Shown here piece after piece: positions 30,100-39,475 of a stretch of DNA of 64,000 nucleotides (positions within the stretch are counted from its first letter, which is position 1; every line of letters begins with the position of its first letter). This stretch comes from JBBRVW01 sp963784645 (GTDB lineage Bacteria > Actinomycetota > Actinomycetes > JACCUZ01). The stretch covers positions 1 through 64,000 of the forward strand of contig CAWARY010000005.1 in the NCBI GenBank assembly GCA_963784645.1. Direction: 5' to 3'. The notes under the pieces were generated by a model. That model had not been told where the DNA came from and did no database searches. It was given only the letters and a program-made list of their open reading frames with translations. The position numbers and the translations under genes are program-made.

Positions 30100-32232
30100 G
30101 TGGCCCGACGTGGGCAGCGTCAGCAGGCGGCCCGCCGACCCGCGCCGCGGAGCCAGCGACGGGGCCGCGACAACGTCGGCATCATCCCGGTGCTGGCCCG
30201 CACCGTGCGTGAGGTAGAGGCAGCCGCCCAGCGCGGGCCGGTCGTGCCCTCGGTGCGCACGAAGTTCCAGGTCGTCGCGCTCCTCGTGCGTGAGGAGCGC
30301 GCCCGGGTCCGGACGGACGACACGCTCAACGAGACCCAGCGCGCCGAGCAGATCAAGCGCCTCGACGGGATAGCGATGATCCTGGCCCGCACGTCGGTCC
30401 TCGACACCACGCTGCTGGCGCTGCTCGCCGAGGACGCGGTCGTCTCCGGGTCGGCCCGCTCGCTGCGGCGCAACATGCTCGAGGAGGCCGGTCTCGAGGT
30501 CGGCCCCGAGGATGTCGCGCCTCCGGAGCCGTCGGTCGACTCCGCCACGACCGAGCGCCGCGTCGTGCCGCAGGCGGTGGTCTCGCGCCAGCTCGCGAAC
30601 CCCTTCCTCGCCCCCGACTTCTCCGCTGCGCGGCAGGGTGCGGCGGCTCCGCGCCGGTTGGCCGGGTGGGAGCTGCTCGGCCCGCTGTTCAGCTCGTTCG
30701 AGCAGGCCGGTGCCGGTGCCTCGGCCTGCATGACGCTTCCCCCGCCCGCGTCCCTGGTCGCAGCCGGCGGCAAGGAGCTGATGCCGCACCAGGCGCGGGT
30801 GGTGGCCGCCGCCGCAGCGGGCCACCGGACGTTCCTCCTCGCCGACGAGCCCGGGCTGGGCAAGACCGCCCAGGCACTGCTCGCGGCCCAGGCCGCTCAC
30901 GCCTACCCACTCCTCGTGGTCGTGCCGAACGTCGTCAAGACCAACTGGGCGCGCGAGACCGGGCTGTGGACACCCGACCGCGTGGCCACCGTCATCCATG
31001 GCAACGGCGACACCATCGACGGCTTCGCCGACATCGTGATCGTCAACTACGAGGTGCTGGACCGCCACGTCGGATGGCTGGGCGATCTGGGCTTCCGGGG
31101 GATGGTCGTCGACGAGGCGCACTTCATCAAGAACAAGGCCTCCCAGCGCTCGCAGCACGTGCTCGAGCTGTCCGACCGCCTGCGCTTCCGGGTCGCGCGG
31201 CCGCTGCTGATGGCGCTCACCGGCACACCGCTGATCAACGACATCGAGGACTTCCGCGCGATCTGGCAGTTCCTCGGCTGGATCGACGACAAGAAGCCGC
31301 TCGCAGAGCTGATGGAGGCGCTCGAGGCCACCGGCCTGACGCCTGAGGACGCCGGCTTCTACCGCGCGGCGCGCTCGAGCGTGGTCGACCTCGGCATCGT
31401 CCGCCGGCGGAAGGTCGACGTCGCCGCCGACATCCCGGCACGACGCATCGCCGACCTCCCGGTGGAGCTCGACGAGGCTGCCGGCCGGTCGATCCGGGAG
31501 GCGGAGCAGGAGCTTGCCCGCCGCCTGGTGGCTCAGTACGAGACCGCGCTCGCGCGCCGCAAGTCCGGCTCTCTCGTGGACGGCATCGACCACGAGCTGG
31601 TGCGCCGGATCGCCACCCGGGAGCGCAAGGCCACCGCCACGAAGAAGAACGACGAGAACGTGTTCAGCATGATGCGGCGGATCGGCCAGGCGAAGGCCGG
31701 CCTCGCTGCCGACTACGCGGCCCAGCTCGCGCGCAGCGCGGGCAAGGTCGTGTTCTTCGCCAAGCACATCGACGTCATGGACGTCGCCGAGGAGACCTTT
31801 GCCAAGCGCGGGATCCGGTACTCCTCGATCCGTGGTGACCAGACCTCGACGGCGCGCCAGAAGCAGCTCGACGCCTTCGTGAACGACCCCGAGGTCGCCA
31901 TCGCGGTCTGCTCGCTGACGGCGGCCGGGGTGGGTGTCAACCTGCAGGTGGCTTCGAACATCGTGCTGGCCGAGCTGTCGTGGACCGACGCCGAGCAGAC
32001 CCAGGCCATCGACCGGAGCCATCGCATCGGGCAGACGGAGCCGGTGACGGCCTGGCGCATCATCGCCGCACAGACCCTCGACGCGAAGATCGCCGAGCTG
32101 ATCGACAGCAAGGCGGGGCTCGCGGCCCGGGCGCTGGACGGCTCCGAGGAGGAGGTGTCCTCGTCGGCCGACGTGCAGCTCGAGGCACTCGTCTCGCTGC
32201 TGACCGAGGCCCTGACGGCTGCCCCCTCGTAG
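30100..32232 (+). CDS. SNF2-family DEAD/DEAH-box ATPase (helicase-like)
   Basis: A 710-residue superfamily 2 ATPase. Residues 1-220 are a family-specific N-terminal part with no known domain. The first RecA domain carries Walker A DEPGLGKT (Lys255), then VNYEVL and DEAH at 338, and ALTGTPLIND (motif III). The second has KVVFFAKHIDVMD, SIRGDQTS, CSLTAAGVGVNLQ, and motif VI QAIDRSHRIGQ. SNF2 proteins translocate on double-stranded DNA to remodel bound proteins; the bacterial roles are mostly in transcription recycling or repair. The GTG at 30100 follows GAAGGAGG. It is convergent with the alcohol dehydrogenase gene, only 18 bases apart. Confidence 0.9.
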   Translation: MARRGQRQQAARRPAPRSQRRGRDNVGIIPVLARTVREVEAAAQRGPVVPSVRTKFQVVALLVREERARVRTDDTLNETQRAEQIKRLDGIAMILARTSVLDTTLLALLAEDAVVSGSARSLRRNMLEEAGLEVGPEDVAPPEPSVDSATTERRVVPQAVVSRQLANPFLAPDFSAARQGAAAPRRLAGWELLGPLFSSFEQAGAGASACMTLPPPASLVAAGGKELMPHQARVVAAAAAGHRTFLLADEPGLGKTAQALLAAQAAHAYPLLVVVPNVVKTNWARETGLWTPDRVATVIHGNGDTIDGFADIVIVNYEVLDRHVGWLGDLGFRGMVVDEAHFIKNKASQRSQHVLELSDRLRFRVARPLLMALTGTPLINDIEDFRAIWQFLGWIDDKKPLAELMEALEATGLTPEDAGFYRAARSSVVDLGIVRRRKVDVAADIPARRIADLPVELDEAAGRSIREAEQELARRLVAQYETALARRKSGSLVDGIDHELVRRIATRERKATATKKNDENVFSMMRRIGQAKAGLAADYAAQLARSAGKVVFFAKHIDVMDVAEETFAKRGIRYSSIRGDQTSTARQKQLDAFVNDPEVAIAVCSLTAAGVGVNLQVASNIVLAELSWTDAEQTQAIDRSHRIGQTEPVTAWRIIAAQTLDAKIAELIDSKAGLAARALDGSEEEVSSSADVQLEALVSLLTEALTAAPS

Positions 32233-32250
32233 CCGCCCGGGCCGGCCGGC

Positions 32251-33306
32251 TCACCGGGTCAGGAGAACCTTGAGGGCGTGGCTGTTCGCGGCGTCTCCGA
32301 ACGTCTCGTAGGCCGCCATCACGTCGTCGAGGTCGAAGCGGTGCGTGACGAAGGCTCCCACCGGGAGCTTCTGCTGCGTCACGAGCTTGAGCAGCATCCC
32401 GAGCGTCGTGGTGTTCACCAGCCCCATGCTGATCGTGATGTTCTTGATCCACAGGTCCTGGAGCGCGAGCTCCACCGGCTTCCCGTGCACACCCACGTTG
32501 GCCACGCGGCCACCGGGGCGGACGAGCTGCGTGCACATCTCGAAGGTGGCCGGAACCCCGACCGCCTCCACGGCCACGTCGACCCCGTAGCCGTCGGTCA
32601 GCGCGAGCACCTGCTCCTTCCAGTCCGCCGCGCCGGAGTTGACGCAGTGCGTGGCGCCGACGCTCTTCGCGATGTCCAGCCGGTTCTCGTCCAGGTCGAT
32701 GGCGACAATCTGTGCGGCGCCGTACAGGCTCGATGTCGCCACCACGGCCAGCCCCACCGGTCCCGCGCCCACGACGGCGACCGTGTCGCCGGGTGCGACC
32801 CGGCCGTACTGCACGCCGATCTCGAAGCCGGTCGGGAGGATGTCGGACAGCATCAGGGCCGCCTCGTCCGTGACGTGCTCCGGCATGGCGTAGAGCGAGT
32901 TGTCGGCGAAGGGGATGCGGACCTGCTCGGCCTGGGTCCCGTCGATGAGGTGGCCGAGGATCCAGCCGATACCCGCGGCGCCCTCGTCGGCCAGGCAGTG
33001 CGACGGGTTGCCACCGCGGCAGTAGCTGCACGTGCCGCAGGAGCTGACGCAGGAGATGACCACCCGGTCACCGGGGGCGTGGTTGCGCACCGCAGTGCCG
33101 ACCGCGACAACGGTGCCCACGCCTTCGTGCCCGAGGATCCGGCCCGCTGTCACAGCAGGAACGTCTCCCTTGAGGATGTGCAGGTCCGTGCCGCAGATGG
33201 TGGTCGCATCGACCCGCACGACGGCGTCGGTGGCGTCGATGATCGTGGGGTCAGGGACATCGTCCCAGCTCATCGAGCCGGGGCCGTGGTAGACGAGCGC
33301 CTTCAT
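32251..33306 (-). CDS. Zinc-dependent alcohol dehydrogenase (medium-chain)
   Basis: A 351-residue enzyme. It has the catalytic zinc Cys in ICGTDLH, GHEGVGTV, four structural-zinc cysteines in CVSSCGTCSYCRGGNPSHC, and the NAD loop VAVVGAGPVGLAVV followed by IDLDENRLDIAKS, which indicates NAD rather than NADP. It oxidises alcohols to aldehydes or ketones, or the reverse; the substrate is unknown. ATG at 33306 (MKALVYHG) is the usual family start. It lies 142 bases downstream of the heliorhodopsin gene on the same strand and could be the last gene of that run. Confidence 0.9.
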   Translation of the reverse strand: MKALVYHGPGSMSWDDVPDPTIIDATDAVVRVDATTICGTDLHILKGDVPAVTAGRILGHEGVGTVVAVGTAVRNHAPGDRVVISCVSSCGTCSYCRGGNPSHCLADEGAAGIGWILGHLIDGTQAEQVRIPFADNSLYAMPEHVTDEAALMLSDILPTGFEIGVQYGRVAPGDTVAVVGAGPVGLAVVATSSLYGAAQIVAIDLDENRLDIAKSVGATHCVNSGAADWKEQVLALTDGYGVDVAVEAVGVPATFEMCTQLVRPGGRVANVGVHGKPVELALQDLWIKNITISMGLVNTTTLGMLLKLVTQQKLPVGAFVTHRFDLDDVMAAYETFGDAANSHALKVLLTR

Positions 33307-33448
33307 GAGTCCTCCGAACGGTGTCGGACCAACGACGGTGCCGGCCCGTCCCACCACAGTGAGCCGGGCGCACCGGCGCGAGAAGTGGCGTAGGTCCCGA
33401 AGTTGTGGGTGGAGAGCGTGGTGGCGGCCGGGTTCCGGCGCCGCCGGG

Positions 33449-34225
33449 CTATCCCGCCAGCGACCCGCCGAAGATCTGCCAGGCCAGGACGCTCTTGGCT
33501 ACCAGGCTCAGGACGAGATAGACCTGCTCGCCGTAGACGTACTCCGCCCATCGCCCGACCCCGCGGTACTGCAGCCACTGGTTGAGCCCGAAGCTGAAGA
33601 AGAACACGAACTGGGCGACGACGATCCCGTAGACGAAGCCGGGGACCGTGGCGGCACCGATGACGTTCAAGGCGATGGCGGCCCACGGGGCCAGGCCGGC
33701 CACGGTGCCGAACCAGAACGGCAGCATCGTGGTGCGTCCTCGACCCGGCGGGTTCATCAGCTCCTGCAGCCAGCCGAACAGGATCATTGCGACATTGGCG
33801 CCGACGACGGCGATGATCGCGGTGACGCCGGTGATGCCGGAGTAGAAGCCGATCAGCACCACCATCAGCGTGGCGCTGACGGAGTACTCCACCCAGCGGA
33901 ACCGGTTGATGCCCCGGTTCAGGTCACGCTCGTAGGTCCGGCGCGCCACCGTGGCGGTCAGCAGGTGGTCCACCGCGGCGAGCACCAGGAACGCTGCCAC
34001 CGCGAGCCCGATCCGGACGTCGAAGGCCGCGGCCGGTGCGGGCTCGGCGGAACCGGGCGGCCCGACGGGGAACGACGACGTGACGCTGATGGCGAAGTCG
34101 CCGGCCAGCGCGACGATGACCGCTGCCTGGGCCAGGTGCAGCACGGTGAGGCCCAGGTTCCAGCGGCGCAGGCCGGCAAGCCGCTCCGGTGCGAGGGTGG
34201 TCGAGGTCGGGCGGTCAGTCGGCAC
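33449..34225 (-). CDS. Heliorhodopsin
   Basis: A 258-residue seven-helix protein matching the heliorhodopsin family. The retinal Schiff-base lysine is K244 in LVAKSVLAWQIF; the counter-ion is E113 in RWVEYSVSATLM; H30 (TVLHLAQ) and H87 (AVDHLLT) match the two conserved histidines. Also diagnostic are NVAMILFGWLQE, LPFWFGTVAGLAPW and VPGFVYGIVVAQF. Heliorhodopsins bind retinal with inverted membrane topology and a slow photocycle; they are thought to be light sensors or channels, not pumps. The GTG at 34225 has GAGAGGA upstream. The gene is 78 bases behind nhaA with no hairpin between. No retinal-synthesis gene is in the window. Confidence 0.95.
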   Translation of the reverse strand: MPTDRPTSTTLAPERLAGLRRWNLGLTVLHLAQAAVIVALAGDFAISVTSSFPVGPPGSAEPAPAAAFDVRIGLAVAAFLVLAAVDHLLTATVARRTYERDLNRGINRFRWVEYSVSATLMVVLIGFYSGITGVTAIIAVVGANVAMILFGWLQELMNPPGRGRTTMLPFWFGTVAGLAPWAAIALNVIGAATVPGFVYGIVVAQFVFFFSFGLNQWLQYRGVGRWAEYVYGEQVYLVLSLVAKSVLAWQIFGGSLAG

Positions 34226-34303
34226 GAGGGTCCTCTCGTCGGGTGGGACACGGCCCAGCTACCCGGGTGGGCGGGGGTGCGGTCGAGCCCGCGGGCTGCA
34301 CTG

Positions 34304-35662
34304 TCAGGGCCGCCGCTCCGGCAGGCCGCCGGCCCCGGCCTCTTCCTCCGCCGCGCGCTGCGCCTGCTCCGCCTCGCGCTGCTCCTCCTCGGCGAGGACG
34401 CGGTAGACCCTGGTGCGGACGCGCAGCACGACCGCGGCGAGTGCGGCGGCGATGAGGGAGCCGGCCAGGACCGCGACCTTCACGTGGTCGTCCCGCTCGC
34501 TGCCGGCACCGAACGCGAGCTCGCCGATGAGCAGGGACACGGTGAAGCCGATGCCCGCGAGCAGGGCCAGCGCGAGCAGGTCCCACCACGACAGGTCCGG
34601 GTCGAGCTCCGCCCGCTCCAGCCGCGCTACCAGCCAGGTGGCTCCCAGCACGCCGATCGGCTTGCCGACGACCAGCGCGAGGACCACGCCGTAGGCGACC
34701 GGGTCGGTGGCCGCGGAACGGAGGCCCTCGGTGCCACCGATGGTCACGCCGGCGGCGAAGAACGCGAACACCGGGACCGCGACCGAGGCCGACAACGGAC
34801 GCCAGCGGTGCTCGAGGTGCTCGGCCAGCCCGACGTCGTCATGCGCGAGCCGGTCCGCCTTCCCGGGGCCGGGCGGTCTCCGCACCGGGACGAGGAGGCC
34901 GAGCAGGACGCCGGCCACCGTGGCGTGCACCCCGGACTCGTGGACGAGGACCCACGTCGCCAGCGCCAGCGGCAGCAGCACCCACCACGCGCGGATGCCG
35001 CGGTGCAGGGCTGCGGTGAACGCCGCCAGCGGGAGCACCGCAAGAAGCAGCGGAGCAAAGCTGAGCTCGTCGGTGAAGAAGACCGCGATGATCGTGATGG
35101 CGAGCAGGTCGTCGACGACCGCGAGGGTGAGCAGGAAGGTGCGCAGGGCAGTGGGGAGGCGCGAGCCGAGCACGGCGAGCACCGCCAGGGCGAACGCGAT
35201 GTCGGTCGCGGTGGGAACGGCCCAGCCCGAGACGTCGCCCGTGCCCGGGTCCAGGAGCCCGGTGTTGAGCAGTGTGTAGACGACAGCAGGGACGACGACC
35301 CCGCCCACCGCCGCGGCCACCGGGATGGCGGCGCGCCACGGGTCCCGCAGGTCGCCGGCGACGAACTCGCGCTTGAGCTCGAGCCCGGCGACGAAGAAGA
35401 AGATCGCCAGCAGCCCGTCCGCCGCCCAGGTCCCGAGCGTGAGGTCGAGGTGCAGCGCGTGCGGGCCGACCACGGTGTCGCGGAGGTCGCCGTAGCCGCC
35501 GGACCAGGGGCTGTTCGCCCAGATCAGGGCCAGGGCCGCAGCGCCGAGCAGCAGCAGGCCGCCCACCGTCTCGCTGCGCAGCACCGCGGCGATCCGCTGG
35601 GTCTCGGGCCACGACCCGCGTCCCAGCAGAACCCGGCGCGGCGTCGTTTCAGGTGGTGTCAC
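34304..35662 (-). CDS. nhaA: Na+/H+ antiporter NhaA
   Basis: A 452-residue membrane antiporter with 12 helices that exchanges intracellular sodium for protons. Key residues are present: the D184-D185 pair in AVVDDLLAI (Asp163/164 of E. coli NhaA) and T153-D154 in TATDIAFALAVLAVLG. Also conserved are FFFVAGLELKREFV and GIGFTVSLLIGELAF. The C-terminal 45 residues are a charged, coiled tail (EEEQREAEQAQRAAEEE). The GTG at 35662 is preferred; an in-frame GTG at 35695 exists. It lies between an ArsB/NhaD-like transporter and the heliorhodopsin on the same strand. Confidence 0.95.
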   Translation of the reverse strand: MTPPETTPRRVLLGRGSWPETQRIAAVLRSETVGGLLLLGAAALALIWANSPWSGGYGDLRDTVVGPHALHLDLTLGTWAADGLLAIFFFVAGLELKREFVAGDLRDPWRAAIPVAAAVGGVVVPAVVYTLLNTGLLDPGTGDVSGWAVPTATDIAFALAVLAVLGSRLPTALRTFLLTLAVVDDLLAITIIAVFFTDELSFAPLLLAVLPLAAFTAALHRGIRAWWVLLPLALATWVLVHESGVHATVAGVLLGLLVPVRRPPGPGKADRLAHDDVGLAEHLEHRWRPLSASVAVPVFAFFAAGVTIGGTEGLRSAATDPVAYGVVLALVVGKPIGVLGATWLVARLERAELDPDLSWWDLLALALLAGIGFTVSLLIGELAFGAGSERDDHVKVAVLAGSLIAAALAAVVLRVRTRVYRVLAEEEQREAEQAQRAAEEEAGAGGLPERRP

Positions 35663-35716
35663 GTCACCACTGTGCCCCGCATGGCCGCACCCCACCCGGC
35701 CCTTCTGGTGGTCGGC

Positions 35717-37009
35717 TCACGTGAAGGCGTAGTAGCGCAGCCACAGGTAGCCCCAGGCGATCGCGATGGTGACCACCGCCGTGAACGCGCCGTACTTGGT
35801 GAACTTCCAGAACGAGATCGGGTGCCCGTTGCGGGCGGCGATGCCGAGGATCACGACATTCGCGCTCGCCCCGACGGCGGTCGCGTTGCCGCCCAGGTCC
35901 GCCCCGAGGGCCAGGGCCCACCACAGCGCCTTGGCCTGGCTGGAGCCGTCGCCGGACTCGACGAGGGTCTGCACCAGCGGGGTCATGGTGGCGACGTAGG
36001 GGATGTTGTCGACGAGCCCGGACAGCAGCCCGGAGCCCCAGACCAGGACTCCCGACGCCAGCAGGTACCTGTCGCCGACGGCGTCGGTGACGGCGTTGCC
36101 GAGGTCGTCGATCAGGCCGGCCTCGACGAGCCCGCCGACCATGACGAACAGACCGATGAAGAACACGAGCGTGGGCCACTCGACCTCTTCGAGGTACTGG
36201 CTCTGGTCGAGGCGGGACAGCGCCACGAGGGCGCCCGCGCCCAGCAGTGCGACGAGCGACGGTTCCAGGTGGATCCACGAGTGAGCGACGAAGCCGAACA
36301 TGACGGCGGTGAGGACAACGCCGCACTTGATCAGCAGCTTCGGGTCGCGGATGACGTCGCGCTCGTCGAGCGCCATCAGTGCCTCGACCCGGTCCGGGTC
36401 GTAGTGCAGCTGGCGGCCGAACATCAGCCAGCAGAGCCCGATGAACACCACGAGCAGCACGACCACGATGGGCGCGAGGTTGATCACGAAGTCGTTGAAA
36501 GACAGGCCGGCCCGGCTGGCGATGATGATGTTGGGAGGGTCGCCGATGAGTGTCGCGGCGCCGCCGATGTTGGACGAGAGGGCCTCGGCGATGAGGAACG
36601 GGACGGGGCTGACCCCGAGACGGTCGGCCACCAGCAGGGTGACCGGGGCGATGAGCAGCACGGTGGTGACGTTGTCGAGCAGGGCGGAGGCCACCGCTGT
36701 GATCACGACCAGCAGCACCATCGTGGGGAAGGGCCGTCCCCGCGTGCGCTTCGCCGCCCAGATCGCGAGGAACTCGAACGCCCCGGTCTGTTTCACGATG
36801 CTGACGATCACCATCATGCCGAGCAGCAGGAAGATGACGTTCCAGTCGACGCCGGTGCGCTCGGAGAAGAAGGCGGTGTGCGCGTCGGCCTGGCCGAGCA
36901 CCACCATGCCGGCGGCACCGAGCAGGGCAGCGGCCACCCGGTGGATGCGCTCGGTGGCGATGAGGATGTAGGCGGCGGTGAACACCGCCACCACGAGCAC
37001 GCTGGTCAC
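35717..37009 (-). CDS. ArsB/NhaD-type ion transporter (SLC13-like permease)
   Basis: A 430-residue permease with about 12 helices from the ion transporter superfamily that includes NhaD, ArsB and citrate carriers. Motifs are ALLDNVTTVLLIAPVTLLVA, SSNIGGAATLIGDPPNIIIA and the repeat GLVDNIPYVATMTPLV with ALGADLGGNATAVGASANVV, as in ArsB/P-protein members. The GTG at 37009 overlaps the stop of the CBS gene (GTGA), so the two are coupled. The ion is not certain. The neighbouring nhaA suggests sodium, but arsenite or a dicarboxylate cannot be excluded. Confidence 0.88.
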   Translation of the reverse strand: MTSVLVVAVFTAAYILIATERIHRVAAALLGAAGMVVLGQADAHTAFFSERTGVDWNVIFLLLGMMVIVSIVKQTGAFEFLAIWAAKRTRGRPFPTMVLLVVITAVASALLDNVTTVLLIAPVTLLVADRLGVSPVPFLIAEALSSNIGGAATLIGDPPNIIIASRAGLSFNDFVINLAPIVVVLLVVFIGLCWLMFGRQLHYDPDRVEALMALDERDVIRDPKLLIKCGVVLTAVMFGFVAHSWIHLEPSLVALLGAGALVALSRLDQSQYLEEVEWPTLVFFIGLFVMVGGLVEAGLIDDLGNAVTDAVGDRYLLASGVLVWGSGLLSGLVDNIPYVATMTPLVQTLVESGDGSSQAKALWWALALGADLGGNATAVGASANVVILGIAARNGHPISFWKFTKYGAFTAVVTIAIAWGYLWLRYYAFT

Positions 37010-37482
37010 GAGGCGGCAGCTGGGGTGGCCGAGTCGCCGCGCAGCAGGTAGTCGAGCAGTCGCGCCGCGGTGACCGCCCCCAGGACGATGTCGTCGTCGA
37101 CCACGGCGACCAGCGGGCTGTGCATCTTGGCCATCACTGCGGCCATCTCCAGGGCAGTCGCGTCGCCGTCGACGACGGGCAGCTCGTCGCGGTCCTGAGG
37201 CCGGGGGAGGACGTCGCGCACGGTGGTGTGCTCCAGGCGGCGGCACAGCTCGTCGGCGGCGTCGGCGTCGAGCGCGCGGGCCAGCGCGGGGTCCTCCTGC
37301 ACATAGCTCGGGATGACGAACCGCAGCACCTGCGAGCCGCCGAGGACCGCGTGCGGCCGGCCGCTGTCGTCGACCACGATCAACCCGGGTTTGTGCTCCC
37401 GGGCCATCGTCTGCGCGGCCAGCATCGCGTCGCCGGAGAGGTTCACGGTGGGAAAGCTCTCGGCCAGGTCTCGGGCACGCAT
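37006..37482 (-). CDS. CBS-domain pair protein, likely regulator of the adjacent transporter
   Basis: A 158-residue soluble protein made of two CBS motifs: the first at about 5-60 (PTVNLSGDAMLAAQTMARE, GLIVVDDSGRP) and the second at about 95-150 (LPVVDGDATALEMAAVMAKM, LVAVVDDDIVLGAVTAARLL). Such pairs bind adenine nucleotides and gate partner transporters or enzymes. It is first in the minus-strand run and coupled to the ArsB/NhaD-like gene, so control of that transporter by energy state is plausible. The ATG at 37482 has AGGAGAC upstream. Confidence 0.85.
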   Translation of the reverse strand: MRARDLAESFPTVNLSGDAMLAAQTMAREHKPGLIVVDDSGRPHAVLGGSQVLRFVIPSYVQEDPALARALDADAADELCRRLEHTTVRDVLPRPQDRDELPVVDGDATALEMAAVMAKMHSPLVAVVDDDIVLGAVTAARLLDYLLRGDSATPAAAS

Positions 37483-37566
37483 CGGGGTCTCCTGAAAGTG
37501 GGCAGCGGGATGCAGCTGCCGACCAGGCTTCCCGGCGCACCGCGACCCAGCCTAGTGGGTCACGAA

Positions 37567-37599
37567 CGAGCGCCCGGACCGCAGTGGTCCGGGCGCTCG
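37567..37599 (-). terminator. Strong hairpin terminator between pspC-like and CBS genes
   Basis: Perfect 14-base arms CGAGCGCCCGGACC and GGTCCGGGCGCTCG enclose a 5-base loop. It sits 12 bases beyond the pspC-like stop and before the CBS start, so it separates the two minus-strand units. No U-tract is present. Confidence 0.8.
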
Positions 37600-37610
37600 C
37601 AGCGCGTGGG

Positions 37611-37874
37611 TCAGGAGCTGGGTGTCGCTGCCGTCGCGCTGCCGCCGAGCTCGGCGGCCTTCGCCTCGCTCGGCATCAGGATCCAGAGGATCGGGTAGAC
37701 GAGCAGCTGGCTGCCTGGCAGGAGGAGCAGCACGAGCAGGAGCAGCAGCCGGGCCGGCCACGGGTCGAGCCCGATCCGCCGGCCGAGGCCGGTCGCGACG
37801 CCACCGAGCACCTTGTCGTGCCGGGAGCGGACCAGCCCCTGCTGGGCGAAGGTGCGATGGATGTTGTCGATCAT
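37611..37874 (-). CDS. PspC domain protein
   Basis: An 87-residue small membrane protein. The PspC signature is KVLGGVATGLGRRIGLDPWP, followed by one strong membrane helix (ARLLLLLVLLLLPGSQLLVY). PspC-like proteins take part in envelope-stress sensing. The ATG at 37874 is chosen (MIDNIHRTF). It is a separate unit closed by the hairpin at 37567-37599. Confidence 0.88.
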   Translation of the reverse strand: MIDNIHRTFAQQGLVRSRHDKVLGGVATGLGRRIGLDPWPARLLLLLVLLLLPGSQLLVYPILWILMPSEAKAAELGGSATAATPSS

Positions 37875-38101
37875 GATCGGTTCTCGTCCTGTCGGTCGTC
37901 GCAGCTGCCGGTCGCCGCTGCTGGGTACGTCGTCCACGATGCGCCGTCGACCACCGCCCGCGCATCGGGGACCCACCCTGGTCCGACCCGGACGCGCGGC
38001 GACGACCGCCTCAGGGACACGTGGTCCGGGTCACTCCTGTCGGAAGGAGCGTGGTGCCGGCTGCAGTGCGGGCAGCGACCGCGGTAGCCCGGCCGCGAGG
38101 G

Positions 38102-39268
38102 TCAGCGGGGAGCCGGGACCGAGGTGGGGCCGGTCGTCGGCTCGCCCCAACGGAGCAGCACCAGCGTCGCGTCGTCGCGCAGCGTGCCGCCGCGGTGGTC
38201 GAGGGTGCTGCGGATGAGGCGCCGCAGCGTCTCCTCCGGCGGGGTCTCGGCAGCCGCCTCGCGCTCCAGCAGGTCGATCAGGCGCTCGAGGCCGAGCTCG
38301 TTGCCCTCCTTCGTGCGCGCCTCGACCACGCCGTCGGTGTACAGCAGGACGCTGTCGCCCGGTTCGAGCGCGAGGGTCTGCACGAGCGGCGTGCCGCTGT
38401 CGAGACCGAAGGGTGCGGACGGCTCGCAGCCGAGCGGACCCACCACCCGGCGGTCGCGCAGGAGGAGCGGGACCGGGTGCCCGGCGCAGGACCATGCCAG
38501 CTCTCCGGTGTCGAGCCGGAGCCGCGCCAGGATCCCGGTGACGAACGCGTCGCCCTCGTACTGGCTCTCGACGGCCGCGTCGACGGCCGCGTGCATCGCC
38601 GGCAGGTCGAGGCCGTCCCGCCGTGCATGGCGGTAGGCGCCCACCGCCAGGGTGCTGAGCAGGGTCGACCCGATGCCGTGGCCCATCCCGTCGAGGATCG
38701 CCACGTCGAGCCGCAGCCCGTTCAGCGCATAGTCGAACGCGTCGCCGGCCACCTCGTACGCCGGTTCCAGCAGCCCGGTGACGACGGCGCGCGAGGACCG
38801 CAGGGTCAGCGGCGGGAGCAGGTCCCACTGCATCGACGCCGCCAGCGTCATGCCGCGGCCGCGACGGCGGACGTGCATGAGGTCGGTGTACGGCGCGGCG
38901 CCGGCGACGAGCAGGCCGGCCAGGTCCGCGAGCCGTCGGCACTCGTCGAGGGTCCGCTCGTCGGCGTCGTCCACGGTGAGGGCCAGGACGCCGGCCCGCA
39001 CGGACTGCTCGCGCACCGGCACCCACACCCGTACCCCCTCGGGCCGGTCGGCGGTGACGACCGTCCCGGTGGTGAACGCCCGCCCGGCCAGGCTGGTGGT
39101 GACGTTCTCCTCCGCCACGACCTGCGGGTCGGCGAAGCTGGGGACCGGCTGCAGGACGACCTGTCCGAAGTCGACGAGGTAGAGGGTCACGTCCGTGCCG
39201 ACCTGCGCCGCGGCGCGGGTCAGCAGGTCCCCGACGTCGTCCGGGTGCGCGTTGCGCTGGTCGGACAT
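38102..39268 (-). CDS. PP2C-type serine phosphatase (SpoIIE domain) with N-terminal GAF-like domain
   Basis: A 388-residue protein. Residues 10-140 look like a GAF sensor (TDVTLYLVDFGQVVLQPVPS, FTTGTVVTADRPEGVRVWVP). The C-terminal SpoIIE/RsbU-like PP2C domain has VAGDAFDYALNG, VAILDGMGHGIGSTLL, CAGHPVPLLLRD, LLYTDGVVEART and DDATLVLLRW, which supply the metal-binding aspartates. Such enzymes dephosphorylate anti-anti-sigma proteins to switch on stress sigma factors; no partner gene is adjacent. The ATG at 39268 (MSDQRN) is preferred over a GTG at 39289. Confidence 0.9.
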   Translation of the reverse strand: MSDQRNAHPDDVGDLLTRAAAQVGTDVTLYLVDFGQVVLQPVPSFADPQVVAEENVTTSLAGRAFTTGTVVTADRPEGVRVWVPVREQSVRAGVLALTVDDADERTLDECRRLADLAGLLVAGAAPYTDLMHVRRRGRGMTLAASMQWDLLPPLTLRSSRAVVTGLLEPAYEVAGDAFDYALNGLRLDVAILDGMGHGIGSTLLSTLAVGAYRHARRDGLDLPAMHAAVDAAVESQYEGDAFVTGILARLRLDTGELAWSCAGHPVPLLLRDRRVVGPLGCEPSAPFGLDSGTPLVQTLALEPGDSVLLYTDGVVEARTKEGNELGLERLIDLLEREAAAETPPEETLRRLIRSTLDHRGGTLRDDATLVLLRWGEPTTGPTSVPAPR

Positions 39269-39475
39269 AGCGGCCTCGACGTCGAGCACCGGTCACACCT
39301 CCTCGGACGACAGACGACCCCCGCACCGTATGCGCCCGGCCGCGCGCAGTCCGCCGAACGCCACATTCCGGGCACGGCCGGTCGTGGTGCCCTGGTCAGG
39401 TGCACGTCGGTGCCGCGGCGTGGTCGCGGCGGAAACCGGCTCGCGGCGAGCGCCGACGTGCTGCAGGGTGCGGGA

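Noticed and set aside
33305..37051. A 1,248-codon plus-strand open frame opposite the heliorhodopsin/NhaA/transporter genes
   Set aside because: It is antisense to several well-recognised genes, is extremely rich in Asp/Gly/His/Arg/Gln, and has no domain. This is the usual high-GC antisense frame.
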